Assembly (NCBI GenBank): GCA_030040815.1
Contig: JASHSZ010000178.1
Span: 1 to 17,976 of the forward strand
Length of the DNA: 17,976 bases
Direction of reading: 5' to 3'
From: Streptosporangiaceae bacterium
Lineage (GTDB): Bacteria > Actinomycetota > Actinomycetes > Streptosporangiales > Streptosporangiaceae
Shown: positions 7,146-14,335 of the stretch, in pieces
Position numbering within the stretch: position 1 is the stretch's first letter
Layout: each line of letters starts with the position of its first letter
Position numbers and translations under genes: made by a program
The notes under the pieces: generated by a model
Told to the model about the DNA's origin: nothing
What the model saw: only the letters and a program-made list of their open reading frames with translations
Databases searched by the model: none

Positions 7146-8564
7146 GTGAGCCGCGAGGCAGGCCTGGCCGGCCTCCAGACCAGTCATGGGGGGCTCATCG
7201 TGCTCGAGGGTCGACGGCGCCGGCGGCACAGCCAGCTGCGCAGGCTGCTGCGCGAGTCAGAGTGGCGCAGCGAGGTGCTCCGGACCAACCTGTGGCTGGT
7301 CCCGGCGATCGAGGTCGTGGCCGCGGCCATCCTGTTCGCCTGCACGTACGCGCTGGACCGTGCCTCCTACGACGGCGTGTTCAGCCCGCCGGGCTGGGCT
7401 ATCAGCGGCGGCCCGGACGTGGCCCGGACGGTGCTGACGGCGATTGCCGCCGCCGTGATCACCGTGGTCGGCGTGGTGTTCTCCATCGTGATCGTCGCGC
7501 TGACCCTGACCTCGACTCAGTTCGGCCCGCGCATGCTGCGCAACTTCATCCGGGACCGCGGGACGCAGATCACGCTCGGCACCTTCGTGGCAACCTTCGT
7601 GTACGCGGTGCTGACGCTGGGCTCAGTCGGGCAGGGCTCGCACGGGACCTTCGTGCCGCACATCAGCGTGACCGTGACGCTCGCGCTCACGCTGGCCGAC
7701 ATGGCGGTGCTCATCTACTTCCTGCACCACATCTCGCTTCAGATCCAGCTCCCAGAGGTCATCGCGAGCATCGCCGCCGAGCTGCAGAAGGCGATCGACC
7801 TGCAGGTCGGCGACGCCGTCGAGGGTGCGGGTGTTGAGCAGGCCACCGCCCTGATCGCGGATATGGCGGGCAAGGGCGGTGTCGTGCCGGCGCCCCGAAG
7901 CGGCTACCTGCAGTACGTCGAGCGCGGGATGCTTGTCGGCATCGCCGCCGAAGTGGACGCCGTGATCCACGTGCTGTTCCGGCCCGGCCACTTCATCGTT
8001 GCTGGTCAGCAGTACGCGGCGGTATGGCCGGCCGAGGCGGCCAGCGCCGTGGCGGAGGAACTAGCCCGCGCACACGTCACTGGTCCTTACCGGACGCTGG
8101 CCCAGGACGTCTCGTTCGGCATAGACCAGCTCGTCGAGATAGGCATCCGGGCGCTGTCGCCTGCCGTCAACGATACCTTTACGGCACTGACCTGCATCGA
8201 CTGGATTGGCGACAGCCTGTATAAGGTGACCGGCCGGTGGCAGCCAACCAGGGTCTACCGGGACTCCGGTGAGGTGGTCCGCGTCATCGTCACCGAGACA
8301 ACCTGGGAACGGCTCGTGCAGCGGGCCTTCGAGAAGGTGCGCCAGGCCGCCGCGGGCATGCCTGCCGTGATGATCAGGCAGCTCAGTGCCCTCGCGAAGG
8401 TCATGGAGCGGACCACGACGGCGCGCGATCGCCAGGTCCTGCTTGACCAGGCCGCCATGATCGAGCGGCTCAGCGCCGCGACCGTGGCCGAGCCAGCCGA
8501 CCGCGCGGACATCACCCGCGCCTACGAGCAGGTGCTCGCGGTTCGTCCGGAGCTGGCGGACTGA
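7146..8564 (+). CDS. DUF2254 family integral membrane protein
   Basis: This is a conserved predicted membrane protein with no established function. From GTG 7146 it has 472 residues. Four membrane segments are clear near 49-70, 96-121, 142-161 and 172-195, followed by a large soluble C-terminal part of about 270 residues. The stretch SIVIVALTLTSTQFGPRML (113-131) and the following NFIRDRGTQITLGTFVATF are typical of DUF2254, as is SPAVNDTFTAL further on. The N-terminus is Arg-rich, as expected on the cytoplasmic side. The start is uncertain: GTG 7146 lacks a ribosome binding site, whereas GTG 7200 is preceded by a G-run and would give 454 residues. Its stop is 2 bp from the stop of the convergent permease gene. 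Family assignment is good; role unknown. Confidence 0.85.
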   Translation: MSREAGLAGLQTSHGGLIVLEGRRRRRHSQLRRLLRESEWRSEVLRTNLWLVPAIEVVAAAILFACTYALDRASYDGVFSPPGWAISGGPDVARTVLTAIAAAVITVVGVVFSIVIVALTLTSTQFGPRMLRNFIRDRGTQITLGTFVATFVYAVLTLGSVGQGSHGTFVPHISVTVTLALTLADMAVLIYFLHHISLQIQLPEVIASIAAELQKAIDLQVGDAVEGAGVEQATALIADMAGKGGVVPAPRSGYLQYVERGMLVGIAAEVDAVIHVLFRPGHFIVAGQQYAAVWPAEAASAVAEELARAHVTGPYRTLAQDVSFGIDQLVEIGIRALSPAVNDTFTALTCIDWIGDSLYKVTGRWQPTRVYRDSGEVVRVIVTETTWERLVQRAFEKVRQAAAGMPAVMIRQLSALAKVMERTTTARDRQVLLDQAAMIERLSAATVAEPADRADITRAYEQVLAVRPELAD

Positions 8565-8566
8565 GG

Positions 8567-9427
8567 TCAGGCGTCGCGCCGCCGGAGCAGATACCCGCCG
8601 GCAATGAGCAGCAGCGCGGTCCAGCCGCAGAACACGCCGAAGCCCTGCCACGGCGACAGCAGCTGGTTCGCCTGCTGGTGCGCGGCGGTGATGTAGTCAC
8701 CGGCCACGGTCGGGAACCAGGCGTGAATGTGCGCGCCCCAGGTATAGGAGTCGAGCAGGCTCAGCAACCCAGGTGCCACCAGAACCAGCGCGATCACGAT
8801 GGCGATCGCGCCACCGGTGTGCCGGATCAACGCCCCGATCGCGAGCGAGAACAGGCCGAGCACCGTCAGGTATAGCCCTGCGCCGATGACAGCCCTGGTC
8901 ACGCCGGGCTGACTCAGCGACACCGAGACGAGCGGGTGCACAAACGACCGGCCGAGGAAGAACGAGCCAAAGGCGACGATCTCGGCCAGTACGAAGACCA
9001 GGGCCGCGAAGACCACGCACTTGGCCACGAGCACCGGCACGCGCTTGGGCACGGCCAGCAGCGAGGCGCGGATGACCCCGGTCGAGTACTCGGTGGTCAT
9101 CGTCAGCGCGCCGAGCACACAGATCGCCAGCTGGCCGAGGCCGAGACCGGTGCCGAGGATGAAATCTACGGGGTCGGCAACCAGGTCGGCGCCGCGCCGT
9201 GGCGCCCGGCCCGACTGGATGGCGTGCACGGTGAGCCAGCAGAAGAGCGCCGTGAGGCCGATCGAGGCAAGCACGAAGATGAAGAGCGACCACGGCGTCG
9301 AACGCACGGATCGGAGCTTGGTCCACTCAGCCAGCAGCAGATGGCCGAATCCGGCCGGGCGGCCGCGCTGGCTTGTTGGGATGGAAACCTCGCCAGAGCG
9401 CGGCGCTAGACCTCCGGTGACGCTCAT
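8567..9427 (-). CDS. ABC-2 type transporter permease
   Basis: This 286-aa membrane subunit pairs with the ATPase encoded just upstream. About six hydrophobic segments are visible, near residues 47-70, 91-112, 133-157, 178-200, 206-225 and 264-281. Residues 29-45, including LLLAEWTKLRS, form the amphipathic entry helix that opens many ABC-2 permeases in actinomycetes. TTEYSTGVIRASLLAVPKR (111-129) is also typical. Its ATG at 9427 overlaps the ATPase stop (ATGA), so the two are almost certainly co-translated. The substrate cannot be predicted; related actinobacterial systems are loosely annotated as multidrug or bacitracin exporters. Confidence 0.88.
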   Translation of the reverse strand: MSVTGGLAPRSGEVSIPTSQRGRPAGFGHLLLAEWTKLRSVRSTPWSLFIFVLASIGLTALFCWLTVHAIQSGRAPRRGADLVADPVDFILGTGLGLGQLAICVLGALTMTTEYSTGVIRASLLAVPKRVPVLVAKCVVFAALVFVLAEIVAFGSFFLGRSFVHPLVSVSLSQPGVTRAVIGAGLYLTVLGLFSLAIGALIRHTGGAIAIVIALVLVAPGLLSLLDSYTWGAHIHAWFPTVAGDYITAAHQQANQLLSPWQGFGVFCGWTALLLIAGGYLLRRRDA

Positions 9428-10401
9428 CGGACGCTCCCATCGGTGGCTCGGACCGGCGTTTGTGTGTCCCGGTGGCCGAACTCGAGGCTGTCAGAGGTGA
9501 GCTCGAGGAATGCTTCCTCGAGGCTGGCGAGTTGCGGGGTCAGCTCGTGCAGCACGATCGACGCGGACGCGGCTAGCTCGCCGATCCGGGCGGCAGGAAC
9601 CCCGGTTACGGTCAGCACCGGCGTCTTGTCGTCTGGGTCTCGGGCAGGGCCTCCGTTGCTGCCTGGCACGACGCCGCCGCCGGCGGCGGTGATCAGCGCT
9701 GTCAGCTTGTCCGCGTCCGGGGTGCGGACCAGCACCGACTGGCCGGACCCGCGGGCGATCACCTCCGCGGTGCTGGCGTTCGCGAGCAGCCTGCCACGGC
9801 CGATGACGATGATGTGATCGGCCGTGACGGCCATCTCGTTCATCAAGTGGCTGGATACCAGCACCGTCTTGCCCGTGCTGGCGAGCTGCTTCATCAGGTT
9901 CCTGATCCACAGCACGCCCTCGGGGTCGAGTCCGTTCACTGGCTCGTCCAGCAGCAGCACCTCTGGGTCGCCGAGCAGCGCGGCCGCCACGCCGAGTCGC
10001 TGGCTCATGCCAAGGGAGTAACTGCCGGCCCGCTTGCCGGCGACGTCGCGCAGCCCAACTAGGTCCAGCATCTCGTCGACCCGGCGGGACGGAATGCCCT
10101 GCGTCTGGGCCAGGAACAGCAGATGGTTACGGGCGCTACGACCGGTATGCACAGACTTTGCCTCGAGCACGGCACCGACAATTCGTAGTGGATTGGGCAG
10201 ACTGGCGTACGGCTTACCGTCGATTGTCGCCGAGCCGCTGGTGGGATGATCGAGCCCGACGATCACGCGCATGGTCGTGGACTTTCCCGCCCCGTTGGGC
10301 CCGAGGAAGCCCGTCACCCGTCCTGGCTGGACCGAGAAAGACAAGTGATCGACCGCTACCTTGTTGCCGAATAGCTTGGTGAGATCTCTGACCTCGATCA
10401 T
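9424..10401 (-). CDS. ABC transporter ATP-binding protein (BcrA-like exporter)
   Basis: This 325-aa ATPase energises the partner permease. Walker A GPNGAGKST is at residues 34-42, the Q-loop position reads GAVLEA (76-81), the signature is SLGMSQR (129-135), Walker B is VLLLDEPVNGLD (148-159) and the switch His is H185. The SLGMSQ signature and a Glu in the Q-loop are usual for the BcrA/DrrA-like branch and do not imply inactivity. Residues beyond about 215 form an extra C-terminal domain with a Gly-rich insert near 247-260. GAGAG 6 nt before the ATG is a weak ribosome binding site. The gene is divergent from the DUF2567-like gene across about 180 bp that contain a GACCGG/CCGGTC inverted repeat (10466-10480). 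Substrate unknown. Confidence 0.93.
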   Translation of the reverse strand: MIEVRDLTKLFGNKVAVDHLSFSVQPGRVTGFLGPNGAGKSTTMRVIVGLDHPTSGSATIDGKPYASLPNPLRIVGAVLEAKSVHTGRSARNHLLFLAQTQGIPSRRVDEMLDLVGLRDVAGKRAGSYSLGMSQRLGVAAALLGDPEVLLLDEPVNGLDPEGVLWIRNLMKQLASTGKTVLVSSHLMNEMAVTADHIIVIGRGRLLANASTAEVIARGSGQSVLVRTPDADKLTALITAAGGGVVPGSNGGPARDPDDKTPVLTVTGVPAARIGELAASASIVLHELTPQLASLEEAFLELTSDSLEFGHRDTQTPVRATDGSVR

Positions 10402-10584
10402 CGGTATCTCTCATCCGGCGAAGCTGGCATTTGAGTCCTATCGCGACGTGAGGCTACCAGACGCAGACCGGCCACCGGTCGGCGCGTTCCGGTCATCATG
10501 GCTGTGCTCCGCACCGTGCGAGCACGGCATTACGGCGGCCGCCGTCGGGTTTTACCGCCCGGTCCAATACGCTGCTACGAAGCC

Positions 10585-11304
10585 ATGACTGACATCTTCT
10601 CGCCCCCCGGCAGCCCGGCACAGCGCCACGCGGTGATCGCTGCCTGCCTCATTGTCGTCGCCAGCGCGGTGGTCGGGCTGGCGGCGGGTCTGGTTTGGGC
10701 GGCCGCCGCGCCGCGGGTCGTGTACCAGGTGTCTACGCTGAACCCGCCGACCGCGTATGCGATCAACCCCGAGACCAGCGCGTTCATAGCCGCGGACGGG
10801 TGGTACTGCCTGCTCGCGCTGATTGGCGGGGTGCTGATCGGATTGCTCGGCTACCTGTTCGGGGTGCGGCGCTACGGTCCGGTGCCGATGGCGGGAATCG
10901 TGATCGGCGCGACCGGCGCGGCCTTCCTCATGCAGTGGCTCGGACCTCAGGAGTCCGGCCAGCCAGGATTCAACCACCTACTCGCCACCAGCAAGCTAGG
11001 CACGCTCCTGCGCGCGCCGATCTCGCTCGGCTCGCACGGCGCGCTGGCCTTCTGGCCGCTGGCCGCGGCAGCGGTTGCGGGCGGCATCGAACTGGTCGGG
11101 GTCCTCAGGGACCGCCGCCAGCGTGGCTACCCGGCGGTGGCGGTAGCCGGACTGGGCCTGGTTGGCCAGCCGCCGCCGGCGCCAGGCGCGACAGGTTTGC
11201 TGCCCGGCCCGCCGGGACCATCCGCAGAGCCGGATCAGCTAGAAAAAGGGCCCGCTGGCGGGCCGGACACGTTCGGCGGCGATACCGGCCGCGCTGCGCT
11301 GTAG
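10585..11304 (+). CDS. Four-helix membrane protein, DUF2567-like
   Basis: This predicted membrane protein of 239 residues has no known function. Hydrophobic segments lie near 16-42, 72-92, 97-115 and 148-168, followed by a Pro/Gly-rich tail from about 190. The pattern of an AINPETSAFIAADGWY stretch (53-68) before the second helix resembles the actinobacterial DUF2567 family; this is recognition from memory and needs a profile search. I chose ATG 10585 over the in-frame ATG 10498, because the extra 29 residues are Arg-rich, not conserved-looking and lack a start site. A TACGCT box at 10568-10573 lies 11 nt upstream. The last 60 bp also carry the likely terminator of the convergent ppgK gene. 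Confidence 0.72.
   Translation: MTDIFSPPGSPAQRHAVIAACLIVVASAVVGLAAGLVWAAAAPRVVYQVSTLNPPTAYAINPETSAFIAADGWYCLLALIGGVLIGLLGYLFGVRRYGPVPMAGIVIGATGAAFLMQWLGPQESGQPGFNHLLATSKLGTLLRAPISLGSHGALAFWPLAAAAVAGGIELVGVLRDRRQRGYPAVAVAGLGLVGQPPPAPGATGLLPGPPGPSAEPDQLEKGPAGGPDTFGGDTGRAAL
11243..11264 (-). terminator. Intrinsic terminator of ppgK, inside the convergent gene
   Basis: Read on the minus strand, GGCCCGC and GCGGGCC form a perfect 7-bp stem (11264-11249) that is followed by C and then five T (11247-11243). This is a classic GC stem plus T-run, about 54 nt past the ppgK stop. It lies within the last codons of the opposite gene. Confidence 0.6.
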
Positions 11305-11317
11305 CGCCGTACCTGCC

Positions 11318-12085
11318 CTACACGTGTACCGTCGCGTGGCGCGGGTCGGCGGCGTCGGCAGCCATGGCCGCGCCCACGATTCCGGCCTCGTTCAGCAGCG
11401 CGGCTGGCACAACCTCGGCGCGCAGTCCGGTCAGCAGTGGCAGGAATTTGTCGGCTTTGCGGCTGATGCCGCCGCCGATGATGATGAGTCCCGGTGACAG
11501 CAGAGCTTCCACGTGGGACAGGTACTCGTCCACCCGGCCGGCCCAGGCATCCCAGCTCAGGCCGTGCTCCTCCCGAGCCAGCTCCGACGCGCGCCGCTCG
11601 GCGTCCTTACCGCGGACTTCGAGGTGCCCGAACTCCGTGTTGGGCACCAGCACCCCGTCGGTGAACAGCGCGCTGCCGATCCCGGTGCCGAATGTCAGCA
11701 GAAGAACGGTGCCGCCGACGCCCTTGCCCGCGCCGAAGCGCATCTCGGCGACGCCCGCCGCATCCGCGTCGTTCAGGACGGTAGGGGCCAGCCTGGTGCC
11801 CGCCTCGATCGTCTTGACGGCGTCAACGCCGATCCAGGCGTGGTCGAGGTTGGCTGCGGAGTGAATGACACCGTCCACGACGACCCCTGGGAACGTGACG
11901 CCAGCGGGGCCTGTCCAGTCGAACGCGTGAACAAGCTGAGCCACGACTTCAATGACGGCGTCGGGCGTGGCCGGGTGCGGCGTCGCGAGCTTCTGCCGCT
12001 CGGCAGTGAGCTCGCCGGTCGCGGTGTCCACGGGTGCGGCTTTGATGCCAGTCCCGCCGATGTCGATGCCAAGGACGTGAGCCAC
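11318..12085 (-). CDS. ppgK: Polyphosphate glucokinase
   Basis: This cytosolic ROK-family kinase phosphorylates glucose to glucose 6-phosphate using inorganic polyphosphate, often also ATP, and is characteristic of actinomycetes. The 255-aa length is normal. DIGGTGIK (8-15) is the phosphate-binding loop, LNDADAAG (104-111) carries the catalytic D106, FGTGIGSA (132-139) is the second phosphate motif and EFGH (151-154) the sugar-binding Glu/His. IGGGISRK (203-210) follows. The Cys-rich zinc motif of ordinary ROK sugar kinases is absent, as expected for this subgroup. The start is GTG 12085 with GGAGG 6 nt upstream; an overlapping ATG at 12090 is in another frame. It lies 108 bp downstream of an unrelated leftward gene. 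Confidence 0.95.
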   Translation of the reverse strand: MAHVLGIDIGGTGIKAAPVDTATGELTAERQKLATPHPATPDAVIEVVAQLVHAFDWTGPAGVTFPGVVVDGVIHSAANLDHAWIGVDAVKTIEAGTRLAPTVLNDADAAGVAEMRFGAGKGVGGTVLLLTFGTGIGSALFTDGVLVPNTEFGHLEVRGKDAERRASELAREEHGLSWDAWAGRVDEYLSHVEALLSPGLIIIGGGISRKADKFLPLLTGLRAEVVPAALLNEAGIVGAAMAADAADPRHATVHV

Positions 12086-12091
12086 TCCATG

Positions 12092-12096
12092 CCTCC
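12092..12096 (-). promoter_or_regulatory. Ribosome binding site fixing the ppgK GTG start
   Basis: GGAGG on the minus strand lies 6 nt before the GTG at 12085. This settles the GTG as the start rather than the ATG five bases upstream, which is out of frame. Confidence 0.75.
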
Positions 12097-12193
12097 GGTT
12101 GCTGGGCGTGCAACCAGCCTAGGGCCCGGCGGGCGGCGCGCCCAGTTTCAGCGCAGCCGCTGGGCGGATCTCTGCGGTCGGCACCGCACCAGG

Positions 12194-12610
12194 TCAGAGC
12201 GACATCCGCGCACCCCTGATCACACCGTCGCCAGCCGAGCCGGGCCGCCCGGCGGGGTGGTCCTCGCCGCGCTGGTCCGGGTCGGCCGCGGTGGGCAGGT
12301 GCCGGGCAGGACCGGCCTGCTGCCGGTAGGCATAGTCCGCGCGGATCAGCACACGCAGCTCCATACAGGTGTGCGCGCGCAGTTCGTCGGCCGTGCCGCG
12401 GAACGTCGCCGACCAGATGTCGCCGTCGAGCCCGATCTCGTAGGCGCTGCCCCAGTGCAACTGCAGGTCAGCGAGCGTCGACGCGTCGCTCCGGACCGTG
12501 CGCGTGCTCTCCATCGGTCGGCTCACGACCGGATGGACCGCGGGCTGGTAGTCCGTGGGCCGCTGCTGCGCATGGTCATCCGCGGCGCCTGCTCCGGCGT
12601 TAGCTGTCAT
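12194..12610 (-). CDS. Unknown 138-aa actinobacterial protein
   Basis: I do not recognise a named family. The centre (residues 36-100) looks folded and conserved in style: STLADLQLHWGSAYEIG, then IWSATFRG and ELRVLIRADYAYRQ. Such a short β-rich core ending in an IRADY motif recurs, to my memory, in small uncharacterised Streptomyces proteins. The N-terminal 30 and C-terminal 35 residues are low-complexity and probably disordered. No signal peptide or membrane segment is present. The ATG at 12610 follows an AAGG-like site. Its divergent neighbour is a minimal GntR protein, and an inverted repeat lies in the spacer of its likely promoter, so the GntR protein may control it. Coding status is supported by third-position GC and by this context; function unknown. 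Confidence 0.68.
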   Translation of the reverse strand: MTANAGAGAADDHAQQRPTDYQPAVHPVVSRPMESTRTVRSDASTLADLQLHWGSAYEIGLDGDIWSATFRGTADELRAHTCMELRVLIRADYAYRQQAGPARHLPTAADPDQRGEDHPAGRPGSAGDGVIRGARMSL

Positions 12611-12627
12611 CGTGGCCGCGCTGCCTT

Positions 12628-12654
12628 TCTGCCGGTTGGTTGTCTGCCGGTTGG
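12628..12654. repeat. Two direct copies of a 12-mer in the leader of the unknown gene
   Basis: TCTGCCGGTTGG occurs at 12628-12639 and again at 12643-12654, a 15-nt period with TTG between. The repeats lie between the likely transcription start and the ATG of the leftward 138-aa gene, 18 nt from the start codon. Confidence 0.85.
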
Positions 12655-12695
12655 CGTGGCCGGCGCGCGGCCCGGCGGCCGCACGCCGTCAGAAC

Positions 12696-12724
12696 AGCCT
12701 AGCGCACTGTAGAGCGCTATGCAG
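12696..12724 (-). promoter_or_regulatory. Candidate promoter of the leftward unknown gene
   Basis: On the minus strand TAGGCT (12701-12696) is a TANNNT -10 box and CTGCAT (12724-12719) sits 17 nt upstream as a poor -35. The transcript would begin near 12689 with a leader of about 78 nt. Confidence 0.3.
12700..12719. promoter_or_regulatory. Inverted repeat, candidate GntR operator
   Basis: TAGCGC (12700-12705) and GCGCTA (12714-12719) are perfect inverted arms around ACTGTAGA. Size and symmetry suit a dimeric GntR protein. It lies between the divergent genes and fills the spacer of the candidate leftward promoter. Confidence 0.45.
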
Positions 12725-12767
12725 CAGTAGACCGCGTCCTGACTCTTTGGGCAGTTCACGGGCGTTC

Positions 12768-12773
12768 TAGGGT
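12768..12773 (+). promoter_or_regulatory. -10 box of a leaderless GntR gene
   Basis: TAGGGT (TANNNT) is followed by exactly 7 nt and then the GTG at 12781, the spacing of leaderless actinomycete promoters. No Shine-Dalgarno sequence precedes the GTG. A weak -35 (TTTGGG, 12746-12751) lies 16 nt upstream. Confidence 0.45.
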
Positions 12774-12780
12774 CTCCTTC

Positions 12781-13026
12781 GTGGCGAAGGTGCCGAGGTT
12801 CGACGCGGCCGCGCTTGGGCCGGTGTATGTCTACGTCGGCGTCGCGGACCATATCGCGGCGCGGATCGAGGCCGGCGAACTGCCGACCGGAGCGCGGCTG
12901 CCCGCGGAGCGCGATCTCGCAGCGGACTACCAGGTGGCAGTCGGGACAGCGCGGCGGGCGGTGGAAGAGTTGCGCCAGCGCGGGCTCGTCATCACCCTCC
13001 CGGCTAAAGGCACCTACGTCGCCTGA
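12781..13026 (+). CDS. Minimal GntR-family transcriptional regulator
   Basis: This 81-aa protein consists of little more than the GntR winged helix-turn-helix. Residues 17-40 give the opening helix (VYVYVGVADHIAARIEAGEL), GARLPAERDLAADY (37-50) is the signature GntR helix-turn stretch, VAVGTARRAVEELRQRG (52-68) the recognition helix, and the wing ends with KGTYVA at the stop. The C-terminal effector domain of normal GntR proteins (about 240 aa) is absent, and I see no frameshift remnant of one in the next 160 bp. Such short forms are frequent in actinomycetes. It probably binds the TAGCGC inverted repeat upstream. It lies 161 bp before the oxidoreductase gene on the same strand, so control of that pair is possible but not shown. 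Confidence 0.85.
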   Translation: MAKVPRFDAAALGPVYVYVGVADHIAARIEAGELPTGARLPAERDLAADYQVAVGTARRAVEELRQRGLVITLPAKGTYVA

Positions 13027-13174
13027 CGCAATTGCCGCGCGGCAGCGGTGCTGCGTTCCCGCACGACGCAGTGCCGCGGGATCGCGGCCAGTGCCCGGTC
13101 ACGATCCAGCCGCTCCCAGTTCACCGGCCGTTAACCGCACGGCGATTGACTGACGAGGGCGCACTACGGCTGCT

Positions 13175-13180
13175 GAGGGG
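13175..13180 (+). promoter_or_regulatory. Ribosome binding site fixing the oxidoreductase start
   Basis: GAGGGG lies 7 nt before GTG 13188. It decides this start over longer in-frame options, the earliest near 13032, whose extra 52 residues do not look like protein of this family. Confidence 0.7.
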
Positions 13181-13187
13181 ATTGCCT

Positions 13188-14306
13188 GTGGACCGTGTTG
13201 TCATCGTTGGCGGCGGTGTGCTGGGCATAATGCACGCGGTGCAGGCCCGTCGCCGCGGTCTGGATGTGGTCCACCTGGAGCGGGAGGCGGCGCCGCGCGG
13301 CGCCACCGTGCGAAACTTCGGCCTTGTCTGGATCGGTGGCCGGGCTCCCGGTCCCGAGCTGGCTCTCGCCCAGCGTGCCAGGACGCTCTGGGAGGAACTG
13401 GCCGAGCTCGTCCCGGCGGCTGGCTTCCGGCCAGCTGGCTCGCTCACCCTGGCGACCGACGACGCGGAGCTTGCCCTGCTCAAGGATGCGGCCGCCAGGC
13501 CGGACGCCGCCGAGCGAGGATTCGAGCTGCTCGACCAGCGCACCGCCGTGCAGCTCAACCCCGCGCTGCGCGGCGAGTTCACCGGCGCGCTGCTGTGCCG
13601 CCGCGACGCGATAGTCGAGCCGCGATCTGTGCCCAGTGCGTTCCTGGACTACCTGACCAGGACTGGCCCGGGCTACGACTGGCAGCCCGGCCGGGAGGCG
13701 GTGGCAGTCGCGCCGCACGCGGTCCGGGACCACGCCGGGACCTGGCACCACGGTGATGTCGTGGTGCTGTGCCCGGGCGCGGCGCACACCGGCATTGCCG
13801 GGCCGCACCTGGCTGCGTTTGAGCCGCCGCCGGTGCAGCGGGTCAGGCTTCAAATGCTGCAGACCGAGCCGCTTTCCGCCCGGCTGACGACGTCGGTTGC
13901 GGACGGAGACTCGCTGCGCTACTACCCGGCCTACGATCTGCCCGGCCGGGCCAGGCTGGCACCGCAGGCCCCAGTCGCCGCCGCCGCCGCCGCGCAACTG
14001 CTGCTGGTGCAGCGCCTGGACGGCAGCCTGACCATCGGGGACACTCACAGCTACGACGAGCCCTTCCACTTCGATGTCGACGAGCAACCCTACGATCACC
14101 TGCGCAGCCGGGCCGAGCTGCTACTCGGCGCCCCGCTGCCGCCGGTGCGGCGCCGCTGGGCCGGGGTGTACAGCCAGGTCACTGGCACCGAGCTGTACCA
14201 CAGGTCACCGGCGGCGCCTGGCGTCGTGCTGGTGACCGGCGCCGGCGGGCGCGGCATGACGTGCGCGCCGGCGATCGCCGAGGAGACGTTCGCGACCACT
14301 GCGTGA
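13188..14306 (+). CDS. FAD-dependent oxidoreductase, TIGR03364 type (aminophosphonate oxidation)
   Basis: This 372-aa flavoprotein belongs to the DAO/glycine-oxidase superfamily. From GTG 13188 the FAD-binding GGGVLG starts at residue 8, with the ribose-binding E31 at the end of the second strand. RNFGLVW (about 43-49) is the mark I associate with the TIGR03364 clade, and the C-terminal GAGGRGMTCAPAIAEE closes the FAD site. That clade is known to sit beside phosphonatase-like hydrolases and is thought to oxidise the amine of an aminophosphonate (2-aminoethylphosphonate or a hydroxy or N-methyl derivative), giving an aldehyde, ammonia or amine, and hydrogen peroxide. The next gene, 29 nt downstream, is exactly such a hydrolase. 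Family and context are strong; the substrate is inferred. Confidence 0.87.
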   Translation: MDRVVIVGGGVLGIMHAVQARRRGLDVVHLEREAAPRGATVRNFGLVWIGGRAPGPELALAQRARTLWEELAELVPAAGFRPAGSLTLATDDAELALLKDAAARPDAAERGFELLDQRTAVQLNPALRGEFTGALLCRRDAIVEPRSVPSAFLDYLTRTGPGYDWQPGREAVAVAPHAVRDHAGTWHHGDVVVLCPGAAHTGIAGPHLAAFEPPPVQRVRLQMLQTEPLSARLTTSVADGDSLRYYPAYDLPGRARLAPQAPVAAAAAAQLLLVQRLDGSLTIGDTHSYDEPFHFDVDEQPYDHLRSRAELLLGAPLPPVRRRWAGVYSQVTGTELYHRSPAAPGVVLVTGAGGRGMTCAPAIAEETFATTA

Positions 14307-14335
14307 GCCACGCCGAGCCTGGACTGAGGAGAGTC

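Noticed and set aside
9997..10020. Degenerate ABC signature (SLGMSQ instead of LSGGQ) as a sign of an inactive ATPase
   Set aside because: This form is normal for the BcrA/DrrA-like branch, and Walker A, Walker B and the switch His are intact.
10466..10480. GACCGG/CCGGTC inverted repeat between the ABC operon and the DUF2567-like gene
   Set aside because: Six-base GC-rich arms around 3 nt are common here and no promoter element overlaps it convincingly; kept only as a note in the ATPase entry.
13146..13151. TTGACT as the -35 of a promoter for the oxidoreductase gene
   Set aside because: No TANNNT box lies 16-18 nt downstream, and a start there would remove the ribosome binding site at 13175.
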